Shown here piece by piece: positions 1 to 8,926 of a stretch of 64,000 bases of DNA. The translations under genes were made by a program, and so were the position numbers. The stretch comes from Chitinophaga sp. LS1 (GTDB lineage Bacteria; Bacteroidota; Bacteroidia; Chitinophagales; Chitinophagaceae): contig NZ_CP128362.1 in NCBI RefSeq assembly GCF_034274695.1, forward strand, positions 1,302,001 to 1,366,000, written 5' to 3'. Under the pieces are notes generated by a model. The model did not search any database. It saw nothing but the letters and a program-made list of their open reading frames with translations, and was not told the DNA's origin. Positions within the stretch are counted from its first letter, which is position 1. Every line of letters begins with the position of its first letter.

Positions 1-395
1 TAGAACAGGACACGTTCTTTAGTAATGGGTATCCAGGTTGCTCTTATGTTCATAGCTGTGTTACTCCAGCTACTATACAATCGCCCGGTAGATATCACAT
101 AACCATCCAGTGTTCCACCAACCTGATCGTCAGGCTCACCTCTTGTAGACCGTGTGATTACCCCACCGGCTTGTAACTGCCAGCCCAAGCCGGTATTAGA
201 AGCCAATTCATTTACGGGGATACCATTGCCGCCTGTGTAGGTTAGATTGATTGTGGTATTTAGACGGTCGCTGTTACCATAGGAATACAACGGGAAATTT
301 ACTTCTGCCCTTCCCCTTGGCAGGTCTACTTGTGCTGATGAGTATTGTAAAGCCCAAAAAAATAACAAAGAAAATAACAAAATAAATTTGTACAT
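1..395 (-). CDS. RHS-type cell-surface protein, N-terminal part (runs off the left edge)
   Basis: The reverse strand is open from an ATG at 395 to the window edge (131 codons). It begins with a signal peptide (about residues 1-22, hydrophobic core then SSAQ), followed by a stretch containing VNFPLYSYGN, LTYTGGNGIPV and TGLGWQLQAGG. This layout, a signal peptide followed by a beta-rich 'GLGW.L.AGG.I.R' segment, is the usual start of large Bacteroidota RHS/YD-repeat proteins. Those are secreted and often end in a polymorphic toxin. Only the N-terminus is visible, so the toxin type is unknown. It is separate from the RHS tip at 12014-13393, which lies upstream in transcription direction. Confidence 0.65.
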   Translation of the reverse strand, partial: MYKFILLFSLLFFWALQYSSAQVDLPRGRAEVNFPLYSYGNSDRLNTTINLTYTGGNGIPVNELASNTGLGWQLQAGGVITRSTRGEPDDQVGGTLDGYVISTGRLYSSWSNTAMNIRATWIPITKERVLF

Positions 396-802
396 AAGTA
401 TAAGTGGTTGGGTATGGGAAAAACAATTCGGCTGTCTATTGAGATTCATAACAACGTTCACAAATAACAATGCTAAACAGAATAAATATACAGGACAAAT
501 ATATAAATATAATTATTCAAAAAACAAATATTATTTAATGACTGAAAGCTATTACCTATTTATTGGGTAACAGGAAAATTCTGAGGGGATAAGAAGAGTA
601 AGCGATTCTTTTTTAATAAAGGGGGGCTCAAGACCCAAAAAAGAAACACACCCTTTTTAAGTTGTTACTACAAGCAGATTGTAACATCAAGTTATGTCAA
701 GAGGAAAAGATCTTACTATAACATATTTCTAAATAAGCTTTTGAATTTCACAATATTTCACCACTCCATTCGCGACTAATTAATAAGCTTATTGATTTTC
801 CA
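396..802. other. AT-rich intergenic stretch, no gene seen
   Basis: Between the RHS start and the broken PLD gene the sequence is very AT-rich. The short open frames here have no recognisable protein pattern. No tRNA, terminator or repeat stands out. Confidence 0.5.
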
Positions 803-1574
803 TTAAATAAATTCTGTTGAAAAATTTTCGGCATTTTCTCTACCTTTTTCAATTACAAATGTTTCTTTATTGTATTGGGATTTTTTTGTCCAATTATAAG
901 ATCCATGTATTACAACTTTTAAATCAATAATGCAGAATTTATCATGCATTATATTGGAATATGGGCCAGAAGGTTTTTTAAGATAAGTATCAAAATGCTT
1001 GTCTATATTCAAGCCTGCTTTTGGGTTGAATATAGACAAGCATTATTATTTGAACATTTACTCCCTTCATTTTTTTTATAAATTTCCCGAAGAATAACAT
1101 GGTCGGTAATCCAAGCAACTGCTACCCAAATTAAAAATTTTGCTTGTTGGATTTGTTCAATTATTTGGGCCTGTATTTCTTCAAAATGCACTTCTGTTGA
1201 AGTTTCTTCAATTAAATTAGCACCAATTATTTTATAAGTATATCTATTTCCTCAAATCGAAATCCATCCATCATTAATACAGTATTCATTTTCTTGATGG
1301 CAGCTGCTATTGGCATTTGTACATCAAACCATGCTGGTGATACTAATAATTCCAATCGGTTTTGAAGTTTAATAGTTCCATTTATTTCAGTTAGCTGTTT
1401 CCGTGTATATTGTGTTCGGCTTAGACCTTCAGGCATCCCCTGTTCATAGACATCTTTAGTTCCAACAGCATTAAAAAGTGCAATTAAGTCCTTTCCACAT
1501 TTTGTAGGCATTACTTCATCTTCACCATTAATAAATTGTTCCAATTTTCTTAGTACCCAAGGGGACAATTTCAT
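803..1574 (-). pseudogene. Broken fusion gene: abortive-infection-like N-terminal domain plus PLD-family nuclease
   Basis: Three reverse-strand reading frames join into one protein. The first (1574 down to about 1240) begins MKLSPWVLRKLEQFING and contains MPTKCGKDLIALFN; this resembles, from memory, N-terminal domains of AbiJ-like or other abortive-infection proteins. After FEEID the frame shifts and continues RYTYKIIGANLIEETS, then IIEQIQQAKFLIWVAVAWITD, the start of a PLD-like nuclease domain. A second shift at an 8-T run (1070-1077) gives KMKGVNVQII. A third, at a perfect inverted repeat, gives GLNIDKHFDTYL and the catalytic motif MHDKFCIID (HxKxxxxD) with GSYNWT. The PLD half would cleave nucleic acid or phospholipid. 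Three frame breaks make a functional product unlikely unless they are sequence errors. The N-terminal family name is tentative; the PLD assignment is firm. Confidence 0.7.
994..1044. repeat. Perfect 19-bp inverted repeat inside the broken PLD gene
   Basis: Arms 994-1012 and 1026-1044 are exact reverse complements (left arm AATGCTTGTCTATATTCAA) with a 13-nt loop. The right half of the reading (codons for NIDKH) looks native, while the other arm sits exactly where the reading frame is lost. It probably arose by template switching rather than being a functional hairpin. Confidence 0.8.
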
Positions 1575-1800
1575 AACGATGTAGTATTAATTCTTTATAC
1601 TGGCTATAAGATCATTAAAGAGGATCTAATGACAAGATGTTTTGTACTAATCTATAATTTTAAAACACCTTTCATTTGAACTTTGCTAATGAGGGTATCT
1701 ATTTCAAATTTATTAATCAACGTCACTCAAAAGTTCGGCTAATAAACAGTTTGGGAATTATTCCAAACAAAAGCCTATCAAAGTTGCAACCCAAGCAGCT

Positions 1801-3366
1801 GTGGTATACACCAGAGTTTCCAGTAAGGAACAGGCAGACCACAATTTAGGTTTGGATGTACAGCGGAAATCAATCGAGGATTTTGCAAGACGTAGTAACC
1901 TTGGTGTCATAGATTACTTTGGAGGTACTTATGAAAGTGCCAAAACCGATGGCCGTAAAGAGTTTAACCGGATGTTGGATTTTATCAAACAGCGTAAAGG
2001 TAAAATAAGTCACATCTTAGTCTATGCTTTAGAACGGTTCTCTCGTACTGGTGGTGCTGCTATTAAACTTGCAGAAGACCTGCGGGAAAAATACGGGGTT
2101 ACTATATATGCTGTAACCCAGCCTATGGACACTTCTAATCCCAGCGGTGTCCTACAACAGAATATTACCTTTTTATTTAGTCAGTATGACAACCAACTAC
2201 GCAAACAAAAGGCCGTGGCGGGAATGGTGGAAAAGTTTGATAAAGGTATCTGGGTAACTAAACCGCCGCAGGGTTATGATATTGTGAAAACTAATGGTCA
2301 GCGTAAAATTGTTGTTAATGCAGTGGGTAAAAAGATTAGGAAAGCATTTATCTGGAAATCTGAGGGCATGAAGAACGATGAAATCATTGATAAGCTAAGG
2401 GCAATGGGAGTGAAGATGTATAAATTGCAATTGACCAAGATATTTAAACACCCTTTCTATTGCGGTATGATTAATCACGGGCTATTAGAAGGAAAGATTG
2501 TAGAAGGTGACCATGAGAAAATGATTAGCCCTGAAGTGTTTTTAAAGGTCAATAAAATTCATCAGGGTTCGGGTGGGGATGGAGTATCACATAATAAAGA
2601 ACAACATAAAGTACCCATTAAAATCTTTATTAAATGCGACATCTGTAACGGGCCATTTACAGGTTATGTAGTTAAGGCCAAAGGCTTGTGGTACTATAAG
2701 TGCCGGAAGGATGGCTGTAAACGCAATAAAAGCGCTATAAGGATGCACGAACTGTTTGAGCAGTTATTAAACCAGTATTGTTTTGCTGCTACCATGAAGG
2801 ACGCCCTTAAAGATGCCCTTATCGCAGAGTACCACGAAATGAATAATGACAATTTAGAACTACAGAAGGTACTATCAACCCAACTGACTGAGATAGATAA
2901 GAAAATAGACGGTTTAGAAGAAAGCAGGTATGTATTAAAGGAAATAGGGCAGGAAACCTTTGATAAGTTTTACTCCCGGTATAATATTGAGCGGGTGAAG
3001 ATTTCTGAGGAACTGGAAAAATGTTCCAAAAGTATTTCGAACCCTGAAGAAGTAATAGACAATGCCCTTTCGATGTCTTCTAAACTCGCTACGGTGTGGC
3101 GTTCCAGCGACACTGGTGTAAAAGAGAAGTTACAAAACCTTGTCTTCCCCAACGGAATCATCTACGACCGGAAAAATGAGTCATTTCGAACTCCCAAAGT
3201 CAAATACATTTTCTCACGGATTGCCCACCTATCGAGCAATCCACCCCAAAATGAAAAAGGGACCGATCATCTTTTCGATAATCAGTCCCTCTTAGCGGAC
3301 CAGACGGGACTCGAACCCGCGACCTCCGCCGTGACAGGGCGGCATTCTAACCAACTGAACTACTGA
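1801..3366 (+). CDS. Large serine recombinase (site-specific integrase/resolvase type)
   Basis: Serine recombinases cut and rejoin DNA at attachment sites through a 5'-phosphoserine link. The N-terminal resolvase domain (residues 1-150) has YTRVSSKEQ with the catalytic serine at 7 and ERFSR at about 80. A recombinase domain follows (150-260), then a zinc ribbon (CDIC...CRKDGC, about 280-310) and a coiled coil. The given start is GTG at 1801, but the frame is open back to 1717 and reads KPIKVATQAAVVYTRVSS without an ATG, so the true start is uncertain. The last 30 or so codons read through the tRNA-Asp terminator and the antisense of the tRNA itself (ending ADQTGLEPATSAVTGR), so the natural C-terminus has probably been replaced at an insertion junction. 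Activity is therefore uncertain. Confidence 0.85.
   Translation: MVYTRVSSKEQADHNLGLDVQRKSIEDFARRSNLGVIDYFGGTYESAKTDGRKEFNRMLDFIKQRKGKISHILVYALERFSRTGGAAIKLAEDLREKYGVTIYAVTQPMDTSNPSGVLQQNITFLFSQYDNQLRKQKAVAGMVEKFDKGIWVTKPPQGYDIVKTNGQRKIVVNAVGKKIRKAFIWKSEGMKNDEIIDKLRAMGVKMYKLQLTKIFKHPFYCGMINHGLLEGKIVEGDHEKMISPEVFLKVNKIHQGSGGDGVSHNKEQHKVPIKIFIKCDICNGPFTGYVVKAKGLWYYKCRKDGCKRNKSAIRMHELFEQLLNQYCFAATMKDALKDALIAEYHEMNNDNLELQKVLSTQLTEIDKKIDGLEESRYVLKEIGQETFDKFYSRYNIERVKISEELEKCSKSISNPEEVIDNALSMSSKLATVWRSSDTGVKEKLQNLVFPNGIIYDRKNESFRTPKVKYIFSRIAHLSSNPPQNEKGTDHLFDNQSLLADQTGLEPATSAVTGRHSNQLNY
3254..3290 (-). terminator. Terminator of tRNA-Asp
   Basis: AGGGACCGAT (3258-3267) pairs with ATCAGTCCCT (3281-3290) with one mismatch, followed by a T run on the minus strand. 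It lies just 3' of tRNA-Asp and inside the reading frame of the recombinase. Confidence 0.7.
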
Positions 3367-3369
3367 TCC
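3296..3369 (-). tRNA. tRNA-Asp (anticodon GTC)
   Basis: The reverse strand folds as a 74-nt tRNA: acceptor GGATCAG pairs with CTGGTCC, discriminator G, D-arm AGTTCAGTTGGTTAGAA, anticodon loop CTGTCAC (anticodon GTC), T-arm GCGGGTTCGAGTCCCGT. CCA is not encoded. It is overlapped antisense by the 3' end of the serine recombinase frame. Confidence 0.95.
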
Positions 3370-3588
3370 GTTTTTGTTCGTTCGGGACGCGAATGTACAT
3401 AAATCATTTGAATTACCAAATTTCTTTAACTTTATTATCATCATTTTTTTCCCAGACATACAAATTCCTCCCCATCTGCACCCCTACATTTCACGTGTAT
3501 GGTATGCCGGATGAACCGCTGAAAATGCCTTCCCCATCTTCGCTGATGGTCGAACCGGCATCATTTTCCAGCAGTCCGGAATGATCCT

Positions 3589-3843
3589 GGGAGGAGAAGA
3601 AATAACACTACCTCATTGTTTTCTGATAATACTGACAAGGATAGGATGATCAGTATACCTCTTAAGAAAAAACTCATCATCACAGACAATGGATTACCCC
3701 GGTTTCCGGATGGCACTGTCTTATTCAAAACCTTCTTACAGGCTGGTATAAAAATCGAGACAAGGGTATTGTTAAAAACTACTGCTGCCTGGGAAACCGG
3801 CACCTATATATTGGATGATGCCCAACACAGGAGACCTTCCTGA
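3589..3843 (+). pseudogene. Fragment of an SO2930-family diheme cytochrome-like protein
   Basis: The translated segment reads NTTSLFSDNTDKDRMI, then LPRFPDGTVLFKTF, KIETRVLLK and YILDDAQ. This matches the pattern 'LNTPLFSDY...P.GT...KTF...ETRLL...Y.W...Q' that I associate with the domain next to heme-binding segments in SO2930-like proteins. No start, no haem motif (CXXCH) and no flanking domains are present, so it is a gene scrap of about 80 codons. The segment before it (3393-3588) has no recognisable product. It sits in the debris zone just right of tRNA-Asp. Confidence 0.45.
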
Positions 3844-3886
3844 GCAAAGGAGGAGAAAAACGGTCCAATGGATAAGTAGTCTGGTC

Positions 3887-4123
3887 TCATTTATTATAAG
3901 CCTGATAAGCTGCTCGTCTTCTCTTCAGCATAGCTCGTAATGGCGTATCTACATACTTTAATATCAGATAACCCATTATTGTCAACACGGCTGTTCCCAC
4001 TACAATGATCCATGTTATTTCAACAAGACTTGGTTTATACTTTTCAACATAACTCATAAACAGCCAGATGAAAGGATATTGGATCATGTAAATGGGATAA
4101 GAAATATCTCCCGGGAGATTACA
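3887..4123 (-). pseudogene. C-terminal scrap of a membrane acyltransferase (acyltransferase-3/OatA type)
   Basis: The reverse strand reads GDISYPIYMIQYPFIWLF, a transmembrane segment (about IIVVGTAVLTIMGYLILK), then YVDTPLRAMLKRR. This is the typical last helix and tail ('YP.Y..H.P......Y..ve.P.R..l') of acyltransferase-3 proteins that O-acylate surface sugars. The frame is closed by a stop just upstream (about 4124), so roughly the first 300 residues are missing. Confidence 0.6.
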
Positions 4124-4228
4124 CTATATCTTAAAAGTTACAAGTGTTCGAATCCATCTAAAGATTGATCTACGGCAGTTGTGAGTGATTTTCTGTTGGC
4201 AATTTCTAATTAATATTCTCCTGGTATA

Positions 4229-5248
4229 TTATTTACAAGCCCTCAAATCCCCCAAAAACGCCTCCACAGCCGCTGCCTGCGTACTCCAACTAGTAACAAG
4301 CCGAACAGCAGCCCGCTCTTCATCTATCGGTTGCCATACATAAAACGCATACTTTTCCTGTAATGTATGAATCACCCTCACCGGCAGTATAGGAAATATC
4401 TGATTCGTCTTTGATTCAATCAAAAAATCATACCCTGCCTTCCTGATACCATCTGATAACCTCCCCGCCATTTCATTCATATAAGCTCCTATCGACAAAT
4501 AAGTATCATCTTTAAAAAGCTCCATGAACTGAATGCCTAACAATCTTCCTTTCGCCAGCAGTGCACCCCTCATTTTCAAATTATACGCAAAATATTCCTG
4601 CAAAGATGGATTGTTAATAACAATCGCCTCCCCAATCAACGCACCATTCTTCGTACCTCCAATATAAAATGCATCGGTATACTTTCCCAGATCTTGATAA
4701 CTGATATCCCCTGCCATCATCCCCGAAGCCAAACGGGCTCCATCCAGGTAAAGCAGCAAACCTTTACGCTTACAATACTCCCAAAGCGCGATCAGTTCTG
4801 CCCTGAGATAATGTGTACCCAACTCTGTAGAATTCGAAATATATACCAGCCGTGGAAGTGGCATATGCACCGCCTCCACTTTATCAATAAAAGAAGCGAC
4901 AAGCGCCGGTGTGAGTTTACCATCTTTGGCAATTACCGTTTCTATCTTATGCCCGGTTGCTTCAATAGCACCTGTTTCATGATGAAAGATATGTCCGGTG
5001 GTAGCAGCAATGACAGATTCATAAGGCCGTAATACAGAAGAAATAAAAGTAAGATTGGCTTGTGTACCGCCAGATACCAGGTATATTGCGGCATAAGGGT
5101 TATTAATTTTCCTCTTAATGAGATCAATGGCCTGTTGTGAATAATCATCCTCTCCATAACCTCCCTGTTGAATATCATTGGTAGCTGCTAATGCCTGTAA
5201 AATAGCAGGAAGCGCTCCCTCGCTATAGTCGTTTTTGAAACTTATCAT
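4229..5248 (-). CDS. Threonine aldolase-like PLP enzyme (beta-eliminating lyase family)
   Basis: Low-specificity threonine aldolases split L-threonine or allo-threonine into glycine and acetaldehyde using pyridoxal phosphate. The protein has the fold-type I landmarks: SGGTQANL near residue 60 (cofactor phosphate loop), HHETGAIE, LYLDGARL (the conserved Asp that contacts the pyridine ring) and GGTKNG with the Schiff-base lysine at about 200. Length (about 339 aa) is normal. I prefer the ATG at 5248 (MISFKNDYSEGA, the usual start of the family) over the one at 5263. It is transcribed alone; the next gene to its left is debris. Confidence 0.85.
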   Translation of the reverse strand: MISFKNDYSEGALPAILQALAATNDIQQGGYGEDDYSQQAIDLIKRKINNPYAAIYLVSGGTQANLTFISSVLRPYESVIAATTGHIFHHETGAIEATGHKIETVIAKDGKLTPALVASFIDKVEAVHMPLPRLVYISNSTELGTHYLRAELIALWEYCKRKGLLLYLDGARLASGMMAGDISYQDLGKYTDAFYIGGTKNGALIGEAIVINNPSLQEYFAYNLKMRGALLAKGRLLGIQFMELFKDDTYLSIGAYMNEMAGRLSDGIRKAGYDFLIESKTNQIFPILPVRVIHTLQEKYAFYVWQPIDEERAAVRLVTSWSTQAAAVEAFLGDLRACK

Positions 5249-5306
5249 ATTGCAAAAATACAACGTGTAGGATATTGAAAGATGAAAGTTTTATCCTTAT
5301 TCATTT

Positions 5307-5588
5307 TCATCTACAAATCATCCGGGGGAGGTTTATAAAGATCCCGTTGTATATATATTGGGAAAGTAGAAGTAGAATGTAGTAGTGAGGAATATTTTTG
5401 AGTTGATATAGGACTATTATTACTTCCCCTAATAATTTCTGCAAAACATACTCTTCTACCCACCCCGGAATATCGTCATCAATTACTTTTATTTCTTTTC
5501 CCTCTACTATTTCCAGAATCAAGCGATATTGCTCCCCGGAATTATCCAATATAAAACAACGATAACAAAAAGGGTAGAAGTACTTTGA
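5307..5588 (-). pseudogene. Unrecognised reading frame, possibly an N-terminally truncated gene
   Basis: The reverse frame is open from 5588 and reads KYFYPFCYRCFILDNSGEQ, then ILEIVEGKEIKVIDDDIPGWVE. The acidic, well-mixed composition looks protein-like, but the only start is a TTG at 5549 and the last 30 residues turn hydrophobic and low-complexity, as if out of frame. I recognise no family. It could be a remnant or chance. Confidence 0.25.
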
Positions 5589-5757
5589 TTACGTTGTTTG
5601 CAAAAGAAAGGTTTAACTGATAACCATCTGCAACTGCCTTCTGATTTAATGAAGATTGATCAATAAAGGCATAAAAATTGCATAGTTCTTATCTTAAAAT
5701 TACAAAATTTAGACGCAGATCGCCCCCCTACAAACTATTCAATATTATAACAAACAA

Positions 5758-5800
5758 GGGGCTGACCCAAAAGTCAAAAAGGGCTTTTTGGATCAGCCCC
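5758..5800 (-). terminator. Hairpin after the desaturase gene
   Basis: GGGGCTGACCCAAAA and TTTTGGATCAGCCCC form a 15-bp stem with one mismatch, 8 bp from the desaturase stop. It fits a terminator. Ends of this kind also occur on some insertion sequences, but no transposase is near. Confidence 0.55.
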
Positions 5801-5807
5801 ATTGAAG

Positions 5808-6968
5808 TTAGATGTGGTTACTTATTTTGATTTTCTTATCGGGATTCACACCCAATGAACGCATATGATTATAATGAGAGGCAATTGCAGCGGTAATTGT
5901 CGGTATGCAATTGTATTGGATGCCGAACTCCTCGCATTTCAATTGTACTATTTTGCTGAGTGCAGGATAATGAATATGACTTATACGGGGAAAGAGATGA
6001 TGCTCTATCTGGTAATTCAGCCCTCCAACATACCATGTTATACAGAAATTACCAGGCGCGAAGTTTGCCGTAGTCTTAAGCTGGTGTACCGCCCATTCAT
6101 TTTCGATTACAACATCATCTTCGCTGCAAAATGCAAATTCAGTTTCTTCCACAACATGTGCCAGCTGAAATACGACTGCCAACGACAGGCCTAATGTGAT
6201 ATGCATACACAAGAACCCTATCAGCCACTTTTGTGCGCCTACAAATATGACAGGGATCACGATATAAAAAATAACGTACAGCACTTTACTTAGCCAAAAA
6301 ATAAAGTGCTCTTTAAAATTCATATGCTTTAACTCTGTGGTGTATATTTTCTGCGTGCCGTATTTCATGAAATCTGTAACAAAAATCCATAAAATAGAAC
6401 TGAGCGCATAGACAAACCAAAGATATATATGCTGCAACTGATGAACTGGTTTCCAGACCTGCGTGCTGCTTTGCCTTATGATCGGGCTTTTGGCGATGTC
6501 ATCATCCAAACCATCTACGTTTGTGTAAGTGTGATGAATGATATTATGTTTTTGCTTCCATATAAACGCATTGCTCCCTAAAGCATTTAGTGTAAGCCCC
6601 ATCAAACTATTTACCCATTTTTTAGTCGAGTAACAGCCGTGATTCGCGTCATGCATTATATTAAAACCGATGCCTGCAAGAATAAACCCTAATAGCCCGG
6701 ATAGTACAATGCCAAAGGGGAAAGAGTAATTAAATGCAAGCAGGTAGATATAGGAACCAAGAGCCAGTAAAATAAGAATAAAGGACTTTATATAAAGTTT
6801 CCAGTTCCCGGTTTTCTCAATACCGTTTTCGACAAAATAATTTTCTATCTCGATTTTAAGTGCCTTGAAGAATATGGATTTTCTATTGTAGACCAGCTTT
6901 CCCATGCTGTAAAAATGGGGAAAAAAAACAAGAAAAATCAATTTTTTAGCACCTGTTTTCCTGTTCAT
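5808..6968 (-). CDS. Membrane fatty-acid desaturase (acyl-CoA/linoleoyl-CoA type)
   Basis: An integral-membrane di-iron enzyme that puts a double bond into fatty acyl chains. The three histidine boxes are all present: HDANHG (about 108), HNIIHHTYTN (about 143) and QIEHHLFP (about 326), with a Gln replacing the first His of box 3, as in front-end desaturases. Several hydrophobic segments (for example LILLALGSYIYLLAF) flank them. Length 386 is usual. A start at MGKLVYNRKS (6905) is equally possible, because the first 21 residues look like a weak extension. It stands alone, followed by the hairpin at 5758-5800. Such enzymes usually help keep membranes fluid in the cold, which suits the cold-shock genes next door. 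Confidence 0.88.
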   Translation of the reverse strand: MNRKTGAKKLIFLVFFPHFYSMGKLVYNRKSIFFKALKIEIENYFVENGIEKTGNWKLYIKSFILILLALGSYIYLLAFNYSFPFGIVLSGLLGFILAGIGFNIMHDANHGCYSTKKWVNSLMGLTLNALGSNAFIWKQKHNIIHHTYTNVDGLDDDIAKSPIIRQSSTQVWKPVHQLQHIYLWFVYALSSILWIFVTDFMKYGTQKIYTTELKHMNFKEHFIFWLSKVLYVIFYIVIPVIFVGAQKWLIGFLCMHITLGLSLAVVFQLAHVVEETEFAFCSEDDVVIENEWAVHQLKTTANFAPGNFCITWYVGGLNYQIEHHLFPRISHIHYPALSKIVQLKCEEFGIQYNCIPTITAAIASHYNHMRSLGVNPDKKIKISNHI

Positions 6969-7148
6969 CTATTGCTTTTTATTGCTTATATCTTACGCTC
7001 ATTTGGTTCGAACCTTTATAAAATGAAGCTTGTATAAATAAAAAGGTTTCAAACAGTGTCATCTGACATGTTTTATTTTTTTATCCGCGTAAAATCTGTT
7101 ATCTTTATCGCTTATGGCATAAGTCTTGCCTCTCTGATTTGTATCGTT

Positions 7149-7395
7149 TCATCCTTTCTTCTCAGTCTTCGCTTTTCCGATTGCCAGTTGTTCCGTCAAA
7201 TAATTACGGATAATCTTTTTCTTCAATAGGGTTGTGCCGATTGCTTTCTTAACAGGACATGAGCACTGCCATTCTTTAATTTGGCCCGGACATAAAGTGC
7301 ATAATGCGCAGTTATAGTGCCGTAATCATATTGCTCACCATACTCATATACCAAACAAGCATCTACGATACAGTTGCCTGGTAATAATGTGCTGT
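7149..7395 (-). pseudogene. Remnant of an unrecognised gene, frameshifted
   Basis: The reverse strand reads LLPGNCIVDACLVYEYGEQ, then DYGTITAHYALYVRAKLKN and HVLLRKQSAQPY before a stop. The neighbouring frame continues LKKKIIRNYLTEQLAIGKA to a stop at 7149. The composition is convincingly protein-like and joins with one frameshift, but there is no start codon after the stop at 7396. No family recognised. Confidence 0.4.
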
Positions 7396-7451
7396 TTTAG
7401 CACATATTCAATCACACCACCTCTAAAAACACAAAGGCGGCTCAATAAGTA

Positions 7452-8197
7452 ATGATGACATTTAACGATTTAGATATTATAGCACCTATCCTACAAGCTC
7501 TTAATGGCAAGGGATATAAAACCCCTACATCAATACAACAACAGTCAATTCCTGAAATACTTTTATGGAGGGATCTATTGGGTATTGCCCAGACCGGAAT
7601 CGGTAAAACTGCTGCCTTCGCTGTCCCTATCCTGCATTACTTAGTTGCAGTCAAAAGGTAGATAACAAAATAAGATCATTGATTCTTACCCCGACGAGAG
7701 AGCTAGCCATACAAATTGCGGAGAATTTCAAGTCTTATGGTGAAAAAATCAGATTAAGGTATACGCCTGTTTTTGGAGGAGACGCAGGAACAGAAAGATC
7801 GCTCGTTTTTACACGTACCAAACATGGCGCGGGCAAAATGGTAAAGCAACTGGAAGGAACCGGTGTTCAAGCTGCTGCAATTCATGGTAACAAATCGCAG
7901 AATGCAAGACAGAAAGCGTTAAGTGATTTCCGCCAGGAGCGCGTTAAAGTGCTCATAGCAACAGATATAGCGGCAAGAGGTATTGATATAGATCATTTGC
8001 CACGGGAAGTGAATTTCAATATACCGGAAGCTGCAGAAACATACGTACACTGCATTGGCCGTACCGGGAGAGGGGCAGCAGCTACAGGTAAGGCTATATC
8101 ATTTTTCGATTATAAAGAAGCAGGTTACCTGAAAAGCATTCAGAAGCTGATAGGATTCCCGGTACCTGTATTAAAAGTACCTGCTCACCTGAGGTAA
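7452..8197 (+). pseudogene. DEAD-box RNA helicase (RhlE-like), frameshifted and internally deleted
   Basis: The N-terminus has the Q motif (TPTSIQQQSIP) and Walker A-like AQTGIGKTAA (usual: AQTGTGKT). The frame breaks at 7661 and resumes as VDNKIRSLILTPTREL (motif Ia). At VFGG the text jumps straight to RSLVFTRTKHGAGK (motif IV), followed by TDIAARGIDID (motif V) and HCIGRTGRG (motif VI, usually HRIGRTGR). Motifs Ib, DEAD and SAT, about 150 residues, are gone. Such helicases unwind cold-stabilised RNA; this copy cannot hydrolyse ATP. It sits in front of cold-shock and RRM genes, a common cold-response grouping. Confidence 0.85.
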
Positions 8198-8232
8198 TAA
8201 AGTTTACTCATTTCTAAAGAATATCAAAATAC

Positions 8233-8676
8233 ATGGCCGAAACATTTTTAAAAAAGGAACTGAAAAAGAAAAAAGCAAAAGAACGAAAGGAGAAAGTCGA
8301 GAAGATGCAGCAGCGCAAGCTCAACAACAAGAAAGGCAAAAGCCTGGATGAAATGATGGCGTACCTGGACGAAAACGGGAACCTGACTTCCCGGCCGCCG
8401 GATATGCGCAACCGCATAGAAATAGACCCTGCGGATATTATACTTGGGGCTGCACCGCAAGACAGGGAACATGACTTACTACACTCCGGTTTAGTACTGT
8501 CATTTGATGAAGCTAAAGGATATGGATTTATCAGCGACAGCCAAAGTAAAGAGAGCATTTTTGTACATAGCAACAATATTTCGCAATTGCTGAAAAAAGG
8601 GAACAAGGTCAGTTACGAATTGCAAAAAGGATCGAAAGGTTTTAGTGCTGTAAATGTACAGGTGCTAAGAAAATAG
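8233..8676 (+). CDS. Cold-shock domain protein with lysine-rich N-terminal helix
   Basis: A 147-residue protein. Residues 1-40 are very rich in Lys/Glu/Arg and probably form a charged helix. The C-terminal 65 residues are a cold-shock domain with RNP1-like KGYGFI and RNP2-like SIFVHS, ending KGFSAVNVQVLRK. Such Bacteroidota proteins bind single-stranded RNA and act as RNA chaperones in the cytoplasm. The gene starts 35 bp after the helicase remnant and was probably co-transcribed with it. The extra helix distinguishes it from the minimal CspA type at 9783. Confidence 0.85.
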   Translation: MAETFLKKELKKKKAKERKEKVEKMQQRKLNNKKGKSLDEMMAYLDENGNLTSRPPDMRNRIEIDPADIILGAAPQDREHDLLHSGLVLSFDEAKGYGFISDSQSKESIFVHSNNISQLLKKGNKVSYELQKGSKGFSAVNVQVLRK

Positions 8677-8926
8677 ATAAACACAGAAGGTACAAAGCAT
8701 TGTGCTTTTGTATCGTCTGTGCACTTTCCTGTCTTGCCGGATTGTCAATACTTACGTTTTTTCTACAGAAGTATATTTTTGAATTGGATGAAGGATTATA
8801 CAATATAATAACGTACCTTCATGTAGATATTGATTTTCTGCCATTGCCCTCTCTGAACTGCAATCATCTTAATTTCATCTTCAGTTTTGCGTCTCAGTTG
8901 CCATTTTTATTTTTCAAACAGCAATT

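Noticed and set aside
388..570. 60-codon forward open frame
   Set aside because: Composition is that of AT-rich noise (Asn/Tyr/Lys runs). It overlaps the promoter region of the RHS-type gene.
3299..3366. Peptide ADQTGLEPATSAVTGR as a real recombinase C-terminus
   Set aside because: It is the antisense translation of tRNA-Asp, a well-known annotation artefact.
5758..5800. Terminal inverted repeat of an insertion sequence
   Set aside because: The sequence resembles some IS ends, but there is no transposase and no second end. The position right after the desaturase stop fits a terminator.
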